A stretch of DNA of 64,000 nt from Ailanthus altissimus (GCA_946807835.1 OX327697.1:11653001-11717000), one strand, 5' to 3'. Shown: positions 1 to 11,655, counted from the first letter of the stretch. Numbers and translations: made by a program. The notes: generated from the sequence alone by a model not told the origin.

Positions 1-1340
1 AGGTAGGACATAGATCTAAGCCTTCTTGTCTTGTCCCCAAGAAGGAAACTCCTATCCCTATACCATTTGTTGTTAGAAAAAATGAAAAAGTGTCATCCAA
101 ACCATCCCCTCCCCCTTTTGTGAAGAAGTCCTCCTTCAAAGGTTCCTCATCCTCTATCCTAACAAGCAACATTAAGCAATCGGGTATTAAGCCTTACACA
201 CCCGTACGCGAATACTCTGAGTTAACTGAGACTAACTTGAGTTCACTAAGAAGTCATTATGGAATCCCATTATTTGTTACACTCAAGGTTCCTTAGCTAG
301 CTCCCTAAATGAAAGTTGAAAAAGAAGCCTGAGTCTTAGGATGAGGAATTCTTCGAATATAGTTACCTCCCTTTCAGGAGGAAACGCTTAAAGAGACTGA
401 CATTAACTGACCTAGTGAGGAGAAGAGCGATAGAGATTTCTCTAATAGGAACACAAGAGCCATGAGGTTGAGGAGGTACTTGAGCCCAGTCAAACTTCTG
501 TGAGCCTAGTCAAACCTCTGTGAGCCCTTTGCACTCTAATAACTTGAGTCATCAATTTAAAAAGAAAGCGGGGTACTTGCTCCCTTATCTATAACATACT
601 CGGATAACTCTGCCCTCAGAGCTAGCTGGGTCAATCTAGTGGCAGGACTTACTGATGCAGTATTTAGGGCCATATGTCAGGATCATGAGGTATACCACAT
701 CATCCTTCCTTATTGGGTTATGAATCATGTCCTGTGATACTTTAGCTTCACTTTCGTTTGATGTTTATCATATGGTTCCTTCGTTTTGGAGGAATGCAGA
801 GGGATGAAGAAGAAGAAAGCTATGATAACTGTTGAAGATTTTGAGATACTAAAGGTGGGAAAGTTAAGGAGGTTCTGAGAGGTGAGAATGACAAGTACAA
901 GCAGAAGCTTGCTCATGCTACTCCGAGCTTGAGAATATGAAAGAGGAGAATGTAGCCTTGGAGCTAGCCAACAAAGAGTTAATGGAGACTAGTACTCAGT
1001 TGAACAATGCTGTTAATTTGTTGGAGCAGAGGCTCAAAGAAGCAGTGCAAAAAGTGTTGATCCATGCTCTCCAAATGGCATATGAGGCCTACCTTGAGTT
1101 AGACTTTAGTTTTCTGGAACTTGGAGCTCCCACTGTGATTGACTCAGCTGGGGTAAAAGGAGAACAGCACTGTTAAGGCCTCAACTAGTCTCGTCACCCC
1201 TCATAAGTCACTGAGGAGGAGTGAACCAAGGACCCCTCTGATGTTGGTGTCTCTATGGATTTTGCTACCCCTTGTGAAAAATAAAGAGAGGATGATGATA
1301 GCGGTAGTGGCAACGGTAATGGTTAGGTGCCTCGTTTAGG
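1..1340 (+). pseudogene. Antisense extra ORF (aORF) remnant of a Tat-type gypsy element
   Basis: Interrupted plus-strand coding remnants. Around 190-295 there is a segment reading ELTETNLSSLRSHYGIP, which resembles the N-terminal part of the plant 'transposon-like' protein carried by many Tat retrotransposons. Around 840-1170 there is a heptad-rich coiled coil (start near 937, ending AGVKGEQHC). Several stops and shifts separate the pieces, so no full protein is possible. Minus-strand integrase remnants lie to the right at 2780-3190. This ORF is therefore antisense to, and downstream of, pol in the parent element, the arrangement known for extra ORFs in the Tat lineage. Its function in intact elements is unknown. 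The lineage assignment is inferred from pattern recognition of the segments and the layout. Confidence 0.55.
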
Positions 1341-2779
1341 GATTCCTTTGGTCGTGATCAACTAAACTTGAGTCTCTCAAGCTGTTATTTATTAGACTAC
1401 TTTTACTACTGCTTTATACTTTTGATGGCTTTTGCCTTCACGAAGTAATTTAATTTTTGCCGTATTTGCTTTTGAGATGACTATACTTAGTTAATTCTAA
1501 ACTTGAATATTGTGTTTGGTCATGCTTTGAGCCTTGGATGCCCTTTGGCGAACATTAATGACAGGTAGTTTAATAGATATAGGCTATTGAGTCCTCAGCT
1601 ACCTTTAGCTCTGAGGCACCTCAGGCCTAGGCTATCTGATTAAGTGAACTATTTTGCATGTGGTGAACTTTTATATATTTCGTTTCTAGTTTTGAAAAAT
1701 ACATTGTCATGCGTTTGGAGATTACTTCTCTATAATAGAGCTATCTATTTGACGCACTAAATCACTTACTATTGCAAACTATGGACTTTCTTAAATAATA
1801 TGTAGTAAGCCTAAGTACAGGGATGAACACTACATCCACTAGACCTAGTAGCCTAGGACACTATCTATGAGTGTCGCTAAGAAGGCTTTAATAACTTTGC
1901 CTATTGAAAGCAGGATACTAACGAGGGAAGCATATTTTATGAAGATAAAATGTAGTATCAAGTACTCGTACCTTTGGAGCCTAGAATGCTTTCACTGTAT
2001 TTTAGGTCTCCTTGACCACTTCCTCTATAAACAATTGATGGACGTCTCAATCTGGTTCTAGCTAGTTCAAATTATGTTGTATTCTTATAGCAATGAATAG
2101 AGAATTGTTTATTTATGCTTTTATTGGTATAGCTCACCCTATTGTACTCTTAGGCCCCAGAATTGGGCCACTCTCTTTACTCATATGGAAACTATTCCTC
2201 TTACACTGTATGCTCGTGGTCTTAGTATAAACAAGCTGAGGGGATCTCTAAGGTCTTTTCATATAGGCATGATCCTTAAAAGTTTGCTCTTGGCATACAC
2301 ACAAGAAGCAAGTAGAGACAATATTTCTCTTGAGCGATTTAACATTCACTCTCAAATCAAGACCTGAGCAGTCCTCATCCCCTTTAAATTATGAGAGTAT
2401 GATGGCTTAGGGGTGTATAGCGAGCATATAATGGCTCAATAATCATTGGATACACAAGAACACAGTTGGCAAACATCTTCTATTTCATCGGCAAACATCA
2501 AGAGCATAGCTAGTATAACCATATTATCTTACTGTATACTAAGTAGGCGAAAAACAGGTTCCTCACTCCGTCCACTAGGACTTCTTAGAATTAGCATAAA
2601 TAACTAAGTTTGTTGGAAGTGTATTTGATCTATGAGCAAGGGTAGGAGATATTAACTAGAGAAAGCTTGAAAAATGAGTTCAATGAAGAATAAAAATGTC
2701 CATCACTAATTGGTAGTACTTGCAGAGCTGAGCTGCATTCCACGAATGCTTCACTAGTCTACTATTTAGGTGAGTTAGT
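1341..2779. other. Noncoding interior of the Tat element
   Basis: No convincing gene is visible. The segment lies between the plus-strand antisense ORF and the minus-strand integrase, where Tat elements carry noncoding DNA. Two short plus-strand reading frames (1867-2061 and 2185-2367) match nothing I recognise and are probably chance. Confidence 0.4.
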
Positions 2780-3190
2780 TTATAGGTTCCTGGCCTAATC
2801 ACTTTATCCATCTAATAGGGGCCTCTTATTTAGGGCCCAAGACCCCATCTGAAGGCTTCTTAGTGCTCTAATTCACACGATAGAGGACTAGGTCACCTTT
2901 CTTAAATTGTCTTGATCTGACCTTCTTGTTATATAAATTAGCTTTCTGCTATTGATACACTGCTACTTTAATAGCTATTGAGTCTTTCAAGAGGTCTATA
3001 TTGTCTTAGTGCTCTAGTTCACATAGCGGAGGACTAGGTCACCTTCTTTAAATTGTCTTGGTCTGACCTTTTTGTCTTGTAGCTTAAATATTTGCTACGA
3101 ACAAGCTAACATTCATAACCTTATCGAAGTTGGTAACCCTATCTATGGGCTCTTCAAACTGGATCACAACTTTCGCTTAGCTTCACCCAT
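2780..3190 (-). pseudogene. Gypsy integrase C-terminus remnant with tandem duplication
   Basis: Read on the minus strand, two places give versions of the gypsy integrase C-terminal pattern (VRxRQFKxGDLVL, then GPKWEGPY-like). This domain follows the catalytic core of retroviral-type integrases and helps bind DNA. A unit of about 146 bp is repeated in tandem: the block beginning at 2858 recurs at 3004. The result is two copies of the RQFK-GDLVL motif. Stops are present. The homology ends near 3190, before the next element starts, so this gypsy copy is truncated. Confidence 0.6.
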
Positions 3191-3348
3191 CTCTCGTATT
3201 TGGCCCGTAATTTACAAAATATATATATAGTTAGTATAATTCTTAAAGATAAGAAGTACTAAGTCAATTATCTACAACTTTTTTGTTAACATCAAAGTCC
3301 AATGCAGTTGTTATCATAATCTAAATCAGGTTGTAAATTAATAAGAGT

Positions 3349-4341
3349 TGTTGGCAGAAATTTAATGTGGCTTTGGTATTTTGATCATATATCATAGGAT
3401 ACTAATCCAACTTGTATGAACTTGGTGGTTACAGAATGAAGAGACAAAATTATACAAATTTCATGTTAACTATAAAGGCTACATCAATTGTCTCCATTAT
3501 CAAAAAAGTGCTAAAATTAGGTAAAGGTGTTGGTGGCCGAAAATGGTGTTGATTGAAGTCACAATAAACATGTTCCCATTCATTGCCTATATAAGGATAC
3601 CTTTAGGAGGCTAATGGACGTTTTTCATGTCTTATAATTCTTTCAAATACTTTCCTTTAATATTCATAAGAATGAATTGTAAGCTAGGCTAAAGTTATTG
3701 GCAAGACTATAGATGAATTTTTATGTGTAATAAATATACTTCTAAACTTTGATTATTTGTTAAGAGCTATAATGTTGTAAGTTTATTTTGTCTAAACTTT
3801 TATCTATTATTTTTTTTTATAATTCATAGGTTAAATTTCTCATGTTTTATATATTCTCAGTCATGCTTTCTTTATATGATTCTTGTGGATTTATAATTAT
3901 TACTGGTTACATTATTTTATAAGTTAATATTTACTATAATATTGTCAAAATGATATGTTTTCGATCTTAGATAACTTGTACAGATGAAAATGGCTTGTGA
4001 TTATGTTTACAAAGAGTTTAGTCATGTCAAATATATTTTTTTTATTAAATGTCATATTATATATATATCTTTCGATTAACTGTTTGGGATGTAAAACTTT
4101 TAATTGAGTTATAAATATTAAATCAAAGTATAAAATAGATTTATGAAACATATTAGTGATTCTCGAAGCCTTGCACACATCACTATAATTTTCTTCTTTA
4201 ATTCAGATTTAATTCTACCTTCTCTATATCAATCTCACATTCAATTTTCTCTTTCGCTAACCTATTTTTTCGAAAGCTTCTTCGTGGGATTGACACCTTA
4301 ATCTATACTGCGATAACTGTATTACATTTTAAGCACAAACA
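3349..4341 (+). repeat. 5' LTR of the LOG-carrying element
   Basis: Aligns by eye with 7055-7911 over most of its length (shared blocks such as CATATATCATAGGATACTAA). It ends with the typical gypsy LTR tail GTGGGATTGACACC...CAAACA just before the primer-binding site. The left edge (TGTTGGCAG at 3349) is an estimate; clear similarity begins near 3357. Confidence 0.6.
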
Positions 4342-4345
4342 AAAT

Positions 4346-4366
4346 TTAGCGCCATTACCAGGGAGG
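4346..4366 (+). promoter_or_regulatory. Primer-binding site, gypsy type
   Basis: TTAGCGCCATTACCAGGGAGG follows the LTR end after a few bases. It is a mutated form of the plant gypsy consensus TTGGCGCCGTTGCCGGGGA, where a host tRNA primes minus-strand synthesis. Confidence 0.65.
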
Positions 4367-4469
4367 TACACTAGGCGAGGAGCAAAAAGGTTATAAGTCT
4401 GTGTCATAAATGTGCTCGATGAAATTGCAATCGGAGTTGTCATTCTTTAGGATTTGCATCTAGAAGTTG

Positions 4470-4760
4470 AGAAGATAAAATTTAGTTTATTAAGGATGGA
4501 CTGAGTAAGGAGTCTTTAGATGATATCCTAGTGACTCTTAAGACGCATCTTTGTAGGCTCATGCAACGTGAACTTCTCGATTTATAGAACAAATTTAAAA
4601 ATGAAAATCAACAATATAGTCGCGAGAATCTGACTCTAAAAGACCCTGTTTGCTAATTTATAAAAAAATTGGATGGAAAGCCTATCCCAGACCCATAGAG
4701 GGCGTTTAATCCGTTACTGGATGTAAAACCAGCAGAAGATGTGAGCCACAATCACAACTA
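4470..4760 (+). pseudogene. Unrecognised coding remnant upstream of the LOG copy
   Basis: One frame from about 4494 to 4750 reads as a hydrophilic, helix-rich protein segment (KDGLSKESLDDILVTLKTHL..., later LDGKPIPDP and NPLLDVKPAEDVSHNH). It is broken by only three stops, two TAG and one TAA. Each can be explained by a C-to-T change in a glutamine codon, as expected for decay of methylated DNA. The position just after the primer-binding site fits gag, but I do not recognise the sequence as a standard gag, and it could be part of a second captured gene. No zinc knuckle is seen. Confidence 0.4.
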
Positions 4761-4990
4761 CCTGTATATACACATGCGTCTTAATTTCAATTTTTTTTAT
4801 AAATAGTAGAGCTACTCATATAGATATCTTAAATTCAAATAATTTTGTTGAATAATGCATGTCTGTCATTATCTTTGAATTTTTGTATTCTATTTTCAAA
4901 TCTCTTTTGACAAAACTCTCGGGTTACCAAAATCAATGTTATCATTTGGTACTCCATAAATACAGCACCTCATTTTCTTCATTTTCATAT

Positions 4991-5662
4991 ATTGAGATAA
5001 AGGTGAGTGTAGATATAGAGGGAACCTTAGTTCAATGATTCCAAAATATATGTATATTTTGTGGATCCAGTCTTGGGAAAAATAAAGTGTTTGTAGAGCT
5101 AGCAAACAATCTAAAAAATGTATTAGCTGTAAGAAATATCTATTTGATATATGAAGTAGATAGCCTTGGGTTAATGAAGTGTGTGTCAACAGCTGCACAT
5201 TTAGGAGGAAGTCAAGTTTTAGGTATTATTCTTATAGCTTTAATAGTGGGAAACCTTATTGGAAAAACAATAGGAAAAGAATTACGAGTCTCATCCATGC
5301 ATGAACGTATAGTCAGAATGCTTTACTATACAGACGCTTTTATTACTTTACTAGGTGGTTTTGGTATATTAGAAGAAAATTTTCAAATTGCATCTTGGAC
5401 CCAACTAAATATCCATCGGAAACCTATAGGTTTGTAAAATGTCAATAACTATTTTGATTACTTACTCTGTTTTCTTAATCAAGTTGTGAAATAGAATTTT
5501 ATTTCATATTTGGCACGACAGATTCTTGTTTCTACTACCAATGCAGATGAATTAATTGATAAATTACAGGCAGTTACCTATGAACTTGACCAAAAAATAA
5601 CTCAAATAGATTGATCATTGGGCTACAACGAGCAAAACCTAGATCTGACACTCCATTTGTAA
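4991..5662 (+). pseudogene. LOG: Processed LOG pseudogene (cytokinin riboside 5'-monophosphate phosphoribohydrolase)
   Basis: LOG enzymes release active cytokinin bases from nucleoside monophosphates. One uninterrupted frame of 224 codons, about the normal family length, covers the protein from its N-terminus to its C-terminal LDLTLHL end. Visible landmarks are ICIFCGSS near codon 20, DSLGLMKCVSTAAHLGGSQVLG, the active-site region RVSSMHER, the helix segment IASWTQLNIHRKPIGL, and QILVSTTNADELIDKL. Stops lie at 5036, 5435, 5492 and 5612. Each can be explained by a single base change from an expected codon (for example Trp to TGA at 5612). The first codon is ATT where ATG is expected. The signature PGGxGTxxE is degraded to LGGFGILEE and the YGGG turn to YEVD. 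No introns interrupt it, whereas plant LOG genes have several, so it derives from an mRNA copy. It cannot encode an active enzyme. Confidence 0.85.
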
Positions 5663-7054
5663 TTTTTTCTTACTTTTTAGTTTATTAGCGTTATTATTTT
5701 AGTTTATATTTGCTTATGTTCTTTCGGGTTTGTTTCTTTTGAATAACTACAGTTTCAGGTAATGTTTCCTATACTTTATCTCTTTCTATTTAAACATTAA
5801 GGATAATATTTTAATCTAGTTTGAAGGGAGGATAGTAGACATAAGTTATATTTTGCATTTAAAAAAAAGATGATGGGGTCCGAAATATCTATTTGATTAA
5901 AAGGGCAGAGTAAAGAGTTCATTTTTGAACTCTTGAGATGCATTCTAGGTCAATTAGATTAAGAATATTAGAATAAGGAGTTTTTTTTTTAACTTTTGAA
6001 ATGCATTATAACTAATTTATTGTTACTTTGTTTTATATTTCATGCATTGTTGTTTATTGTCTTGGTAATTCTTGTATAAAGGAATTTGCTTTTCTACTTA
6101 AGTATGATTTCAAAATTATTTAGTTTGAGTCACTATTTCTATTTAGGTTACTAAAGAATGACTTTCGAAATATGTTTTTAGTACAATGCTAAGCCTTGTG
6201 GTAAGATGGATGATTCAATGTATATAGCTAAGAGAATTCTTATGTTTAAATATATATTTTTCTAATCTCGCATATCTTTTGTGAGTAAGTGAAAAGGTTG
6301 AGAAAATAGCTTACAAACTTTCATTGATCTTTTGAATTGGTTAATTTTTATTTAGAATGATATTATTTGAATTAAGGAATAAGTTGGTTGCATAGCTGAA
6401 TGATGATTTAAAGTAAAATTTTAAATTGTATGTAATATATTTTAGTGAGAAACTGTTTTTTTATTTTGTAATGCTTCCTTGCATCCTTCAAAAAAATAAT
6501 ACAAAAAAAAATATGAAAGGAAAAATACAAAAAAGTAAAAAAAAAAAAGAATTAATTCTATTTAATAAAATCTTCATTCAATTTTAGAAGACAAATATTT
6601 TGTAAGGCATTTTTCTTACCAAGCCATATTTGTATTATTCTTATAAGACAATTGAAGTCCTAAAACTGGTGCATGTCAAGAATGATTGATTTCTAAACGA
6701 TTAATTTTTTTATCTTTGAATCAATGTTTGTTTGTATGCCTGTCTTTAAAATTTACTTTTTCTTGAGTGCTTAAATATTTTTCAACTCTGTGAGAGAAAT
6801 TATAATTTTTTTAAACAGTTATACACTTGTGAGAATATAGAGTTGAGGCTTTTACTTGGAGAAATTCTCAAGGCTATATATGTTGTGATTTGCGGTAAGA
6901 AGGTTATGGCTTAGTTCACACACACAATTTTGGAAGTTACAATTGAAAAAACTTTAATAGCAATAGTGATCTTGAACTGACTTTTTATTTGAAATGCTTG
7001 ATAGTTTTTCATATTCTATTTACGGGGCATTGCCACAGTCAAAATGCCAAATCT
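5663..7054. other. 3' noncoding interior of the LOG-carrying element
   Basis: AT-rich, with no coding potential seen. It includes the gypsy-like TTTGAAGGGAGG block near 5820 and several short A or T runs (for example 5862, 5979, 6505-6550). No poly-A tail sits directly after the LOG stop codon at 5660-5662. Confidence 0.45.
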
Positions 7055-7911
7055 AGCATTTAATGGATTTGGTATTTTGACCATATATCATAGGATACTA
7101 ATCCAAATTATATGATTAAGTGGCTATGAAAACAAGAGAAAAAATTCTACAATTTTCATGTTGACCACAAAGGCTACATCGATCGTCTCCTCTGTAAAAA
7201 ATGTATTGCAATTAAGTGAAGGTGTTGGTGGCCAAAAATGGTGTTGATTGAAGTCACACTAAACATGTTCTCATTCATTGAATATATAATGACACCTTTA
7301 GGAGGCTAATAGACATTTTTTAAGTCTTACAATTCTCTCAAATACTTTCCTTTAATATTCATAAGAATGAATTGTAAGCTAGGCTAAAGTTCTTAACAAA
7401 GTTAGAGAAGAATTTCTATGTGTAATAAATCTACTTCTAGACTTTGATTCTTTGTTAAGAGCTACAATGTTGTAAGTTTTTTGTATCTAAACTCTTATCT
7501 TTTACTTTTCTATAATCCAGGGGTTATAATTCTTATGTTTCATATATTTTCAGTCATGCTTTCTTTAAGTAAATTCTTGTCGAATTATAATTGTTACTGA
7601 TTACATCATTTTATAAGTTAATATTTTATTGCAATATTGTCAAAATGATATGTTATCGATCTTAGATAACTTGTATAGATGAACATGATTTGTGATAATA
7701 TTTAAAAAGAGTTTAGTCATGTCAAATACATTTCTTATTAAATGTGTCATATTATACATATCTATCAATTGACTGTTTGGGATGTAAAACTTTCAATTGA
7801 GTTATAAACTTTAAATCAAAGTAAAGAATAGATTTATAAAACATATTAGTGATTCTCAAAGCCTTGCTCACATCACTATAATTTTCTTCGTCAATTCACA
7901 TTTAATTCTAC
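7055..7911 (+). repeat. 3' LTR of the LOG-carrying element, truncated
   Basis: Homologous to 3357-4200. It breaks off at TTTAATTCTAC, where a different LTR terminus (TGTTGTGTG) begins at 7912. Confidence 0.6.
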
Positions 7912-9160
7912 TGTTGTGTGATTTCTATATTAAGTGCAAGTGTACGGTATAAAAAATAAGTAATAGAGTAGTGAGTTGATTATCGATCCCAAGATAAATT
8001 GTTATAATTTTAACCAAATACTAAACTTGTGTCTTCTCACTTTTATATAAACAAATGATAAATTAATTTTATTTAGGTTAAAGTTAACTACTAAATCTAC
8101 AAATCAATCCTAATTGTTTAAACGATGTAAGGAGCAATTCACTAAATGAAGAGTAGATAGGATTATAACTATCCTTCAATATGAATTTATTATCCCATTA
8201 TTAATCATTCAATTTAATTATTAGTCACAACACTTAATTTATCACAAGCCTCTTCCGATAGTTGAGTGATTATACTTTAATTTATCAAATTTCTATATTT
8301 CTATGGTAATTCAAATAAATCAAGGTTCATTATACACAAGTTGTATTAATCATACATGCCAAATAGATTTATTCTTATCCTATATAGAAATAATTAGATA
8401 CTACGCCACAACCATTCATCAATTTGTATAAATCTAAACAATAGGATGCCTTTTTCAAATTTATCCTAGTGTTCCATAATCATCCAATCATAATTCCTAG
8501 TATATTAAAAGCATTAAGGACAACATAAATTGAATTCATAACAATGGAAATCAAATAATTCAATTAAGTCTACATATTGAGTTCAAAATCTATAATCCTA
8601 CATAATAAAATTAAATTAACATAACAAGAGATTAAAAGATAAATAACAATGATAAAACATGATACAACCAATCACAAACTAAATTTATGAAGACAAGGTG
8701 GCTTCCAATCAATCCATGGCCATGGTTAGATCTGCAAAAACTTAGTACAAATGTTTTTAAATGTGTAAAATCTCTCCAAAATAGCTTTAAATGTTGTTTT
8801 TACACAATATGAGAATGATTTATGGGTCAAAGACATGTTATATTAAGATAAAATGGGTTAGGGTTAGGTTAGGGGTCGAATTTTTTCGTTTGGAGGCAAA
8901 ACAAAGAATTTATAGAATCAGCCAAATGCTAGGGCGTTGCCATTGTAGCAAACAATACTGTTGCAAGTCATTGTGCACTATTACATAGTAATTTATTGTA
9001 GCAATTTTTCTTCATTTGCTCTAATTTCATCATTTTCCATCTTCTCCTGATTTAACCCTTTAACAACAACATTTAACACTTAATAACCCTTGAATTATTC
9101 AAAAATAAATAATTACTAAGATAAATAGGGATGCATTATAGATCCAAAATATGCTCATCA
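7912..9160 (-). repeat. Gypsy LTR in minus orientation
   Basis: On the minus strand it runs TGATGAGCATATTTTGG... to ...AAATCACACAACA. The minus-strand sequence beyond its start (9161-9226) carries CAATTGTCTAAGTTTGAGGG, a decayed form of the block that precedes the 3' LTR of plant gypsy elements. This is therefore a 3' LTR with a scrap of interior. It shares the GAAGAGGCTTGTGA block with the LTR family at 13651, 22848, 26525 and 51661. Confidence 0.6.
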
Positions 9161-9226
9161 AATACCCTCAAACTTAGACAATTGCTCATCCTCGATTAAT
9201 TAGAGAGAGTAACACAGTGTAAAAAA

Positions 9227-10377
9227 AAAAAAACACAAACTCAAATGAAATTCAGCGCCGCGGTGCCGATTGCAGAAACTGAGCGCCGCAGCGCCAAATC
9301 GCAGCGCCGCGGCGCCGGGACCTGGGCAACAAGTTTTGACAGGTTCCTGAAAATCAGGAAACCCAAAAGCAACCCAAAATGCGCCCTAATTCCGTGCTCT
9401 TACCTATTTAATTGCTCAAAACTTACATTTTGGAAGAGGACTCCAGCTGGGACAGCAGCTGGAAACACAAAGAAACACCTAACTTCTAAGTTTGAAGAAA
9501 TCAAAGAGGAGGGAAGCAAGCTTCAACAACAAAGGCATTTGACAGGGATGTCTTCTTTGCTTTGATTCTTTACTTGTTGTAAGATGTTTAGTTTACATGT
9601 ATTGATGGAATTAGCTCCAAGATTGTGTAGTTTAATGATGAGCTAATTTCGTTCATCTAGGATTACATCCTTGAACTCATTATGTGATTGATTTTAGTTC
9701 TCTCTTTTATGGTATTAAATCAGCTTTTGATATATTCATTGTGCTTGTGCTTAATGCTATTTGATTACTTGGCCAGTGGTTAAATTGATCTAGAAATGCT
9801 TAAATAAACTTGACAAAGGCATTTAGGTATTTAGTCTTAAGCATATTGATGCATGATCATAGTGTAGTACACTTGAGTTTCATATGAGATAGACATATAC
9901 TCATAAGGCATGTATGGCTCATAAAACTTGTGCTTAATGAATTTTGTTCAATTTATTTATCATAGACATATAGATATTTGATTGGATGGAATAGATTCAC
10001 TTGACCTGCAAAAGAGGCTTGTGATGTGTTAAGTGTTTTGGTCAATATATCAAGTTGAGAACTAATAAACATCAAAGAGATTCTGCTGAATTTATTTGCA
10101 TAATGGGGGATAGTTTGTAATCCTAGGATTTCTCATATTGAATTTAACTTGTTGGTAATTTAGTTTATCACTTAGCATAATTAAGTTGTTCTTTTACTTG
10201 AGTAGTTTAATCTCATACATTAAATCATTTTCTGGATAATAGTAGAAAGACACCATTTCGGTACTTAAACTAGAAAAGATAAATCATTCTCTGTGGGATC
10301 GACACTCTACTTATCATATATTACTTGTTGCGACAACGTGCACTTGCGCTAATTTGTGTTATAGAAAACACACAACA
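9227..10377 (+). repeat. Gypsy LTR fragment in plus orientation
   Basis: It ends CTGTGGGATCGACACTC...GCACTTGCGC...AAACACACAACA, a typical plus-orientation gypsy LTR tail, and contains the AAGAGGCTTGTGATG block. The 5' part is missing. The fragment begins with a GC-rich AGCGCC cluster (9250-9330). An open frame at 9245-9565 has no recognisable domain and is probably LTR sequence. It shares its terminal CACACAACA with the inverted LTR to its left. Confidence 0.55.
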
Positions 10378-10757
10378 GCATTCAATTGGAGTAATTATGA
10401 ATTGCTACAGACTCTCAATTTCTTATCCTTTTGGAGAAAAGGATATGAATTCACTCCCAGCCATTTTGGGGAATAAGAGTTAATCCCAAGCTGAATACAG
10501 AGTTGTTGTTCTAGCTTACCAAGCCCACCGTGTTGGTGACTAGAACTGCACACGAGTTGGTCTCTATGCGGACTCTAGGAACAATACGTGTATAACGTTA
10601 CACATTATGGTGAGTTCTCTAATCCAATATATATATTAATGTGATTAATATATTATATTTATTGTATTTATTACAAAATTTATATTTTTTCGCTGCATTA
10701 GGCAATAGACACAATTACACATGCATACACCCACGTGCCTAAAATCCTCCTCCAACA
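10378..10757 (+). repeat. 3' end fragment of a long copia LTR
   Basis: Matches the last ~400 bp of the LTR at 38874-41026. Shared blocks include CCATTTTGGGG, the stretch containing ACCAAGCCCACCG, ACGTGTATAACGTTACA and the terminal GCACATGCATACACC-like tail ending CCAACA. The upstream LTR part and any internal sequence are absent. Confidence 0.6.
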
Positions 10758-11100
10758 GTTAGAATATATAATATAGTCACTCGACTATCAACTAAAACTT
10801 GTGATGAGATTAGAGTCTAGCCAATCAATGTTTATTAAGGGATTAACTTATTAAATAATAAGTTAATGAATCCAATGAAATACTAGGAGATAAATTCTTA
10901 TCAATTAGTTAATTTAAGTATTTATTTATTTGCTATTTAGGTTTAGTTTACTTGATAGAACTAGGTTAGTTAATTGAATTTTAGATTTTGAGTTTTTTTG
11001 AATGAAAGTTAAGTATATATAATTTTAATAATTGATTGAAGAATTAAATCGCATAATTCTTATGGGAACGATACTTGGACTTTAAATCCTATATTATTTG
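10758..11100. other. Unclassified AT-rich spacer
   Basis: No gene is seen. The end (TATGGGAACGATACTTGGAC near 11060) resembles the tail of some retrotransposon LTRs, so this may be an LTR fragment of another family. Confidence 0.3.
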
Positions 11101-11655
11101 GTGTTTAAGTTAAAAGACCACGAATACTACTTAACCCGAGAAGACCTTTCATTGACAGCTCTGTGGGATGTCTATAAGAGCTCTCCATGAGTATATTCAG
11201 TATCCAGTCCTCACTAAATACTTGTATGCCTATATAAGCATATACTAAGCTCATGGTCAACTAAGACTAACGGTCTAAATTTAAATATAGACATATACTG
11301 ATCTAAAAGGTTCACCGATTAACCTGTATCGATAAACATTGATCAGGAACGATATTTTCGAGAACATACTGCCTAATGACATTTCTTAGCATCATTTACA
11401 ACTATGTCATTATTAATATATTTTTAAGTCTTTGTCTCATTTTAGACAAGGTTCTAACTTTTAGAATGCTAACTATTTGCGTTAACCTAAACTCCTTTAA
11501 ATTATATCTAAATTCTTTTAGATTTATAATGTCTGAAAAATAACAAACTTAGTACCATATAATAAAATATTAATGATTTATTAAAATGTTCATTATATAT
11601 TATATAAATAAATATTCATACGAAATAGAATGGCACGTAAGTACCATCTTCAACA
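11101..11655 (-). repeat. Copia LTR fragment, minus orientation
   Basis: Matches the right-hand part of the copia LTRs at 11836-13449 and 19890-22217, from the AAGACCACGAATACTACT block to the terminal GGCACGTAAGTACC...CAACA edge. The remainder is missing. About 180 bp of unclassified DNA separates it from the next LTR. Confidence 0.55.

Larger units (their letters stand above)
3349..7911 (+). mobile_element. LTR retrotransposon (gypsy-like) carrying a LOG gene copy
   Basis: Two direct repeats (about 3349-4341 and 7055-7911) flank an interior that starts with a gypsy-type primer-binding site (AGCGCCATTACCAGGG, 4348 on). Near 5800-5840 lies the motif AAGGATAATATTTTAATCTAG...TTTGAAGGGAGG, like the noncoding 3' region of Athila/Tat-type elements. 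No reverse transcriptase or integrase is visible. In their place are an unrecognised coding remnant (4470-4750) and an intronless LOG pseudogene (4991-5662). The right LTR is cut at 7911 by another element, so its last ~130 bp and any target-site duplication are lost. The element is non-autonomous and decayed. Confidence 0.65.

Noticed and set aside
3190..4345. Organelle (chloroplast or mitochondrial) DNA insertion because of high AT
   Set aside because: The segment repeats at 7055-7911 and ends at a primer-binding site, so it is an LTR.
4896..5198. 100-codon minus-strand frame overlapping the LOG copy
   Set aside because: Shadow of the LOG reading frame on the other strand.
9245..9565. 106-codon open frame with GC-rich start
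   Set aside because: It lies inside a gypsy LTR fragment; the GC-rich start is the AGCGCC cluster and no domain is visible.
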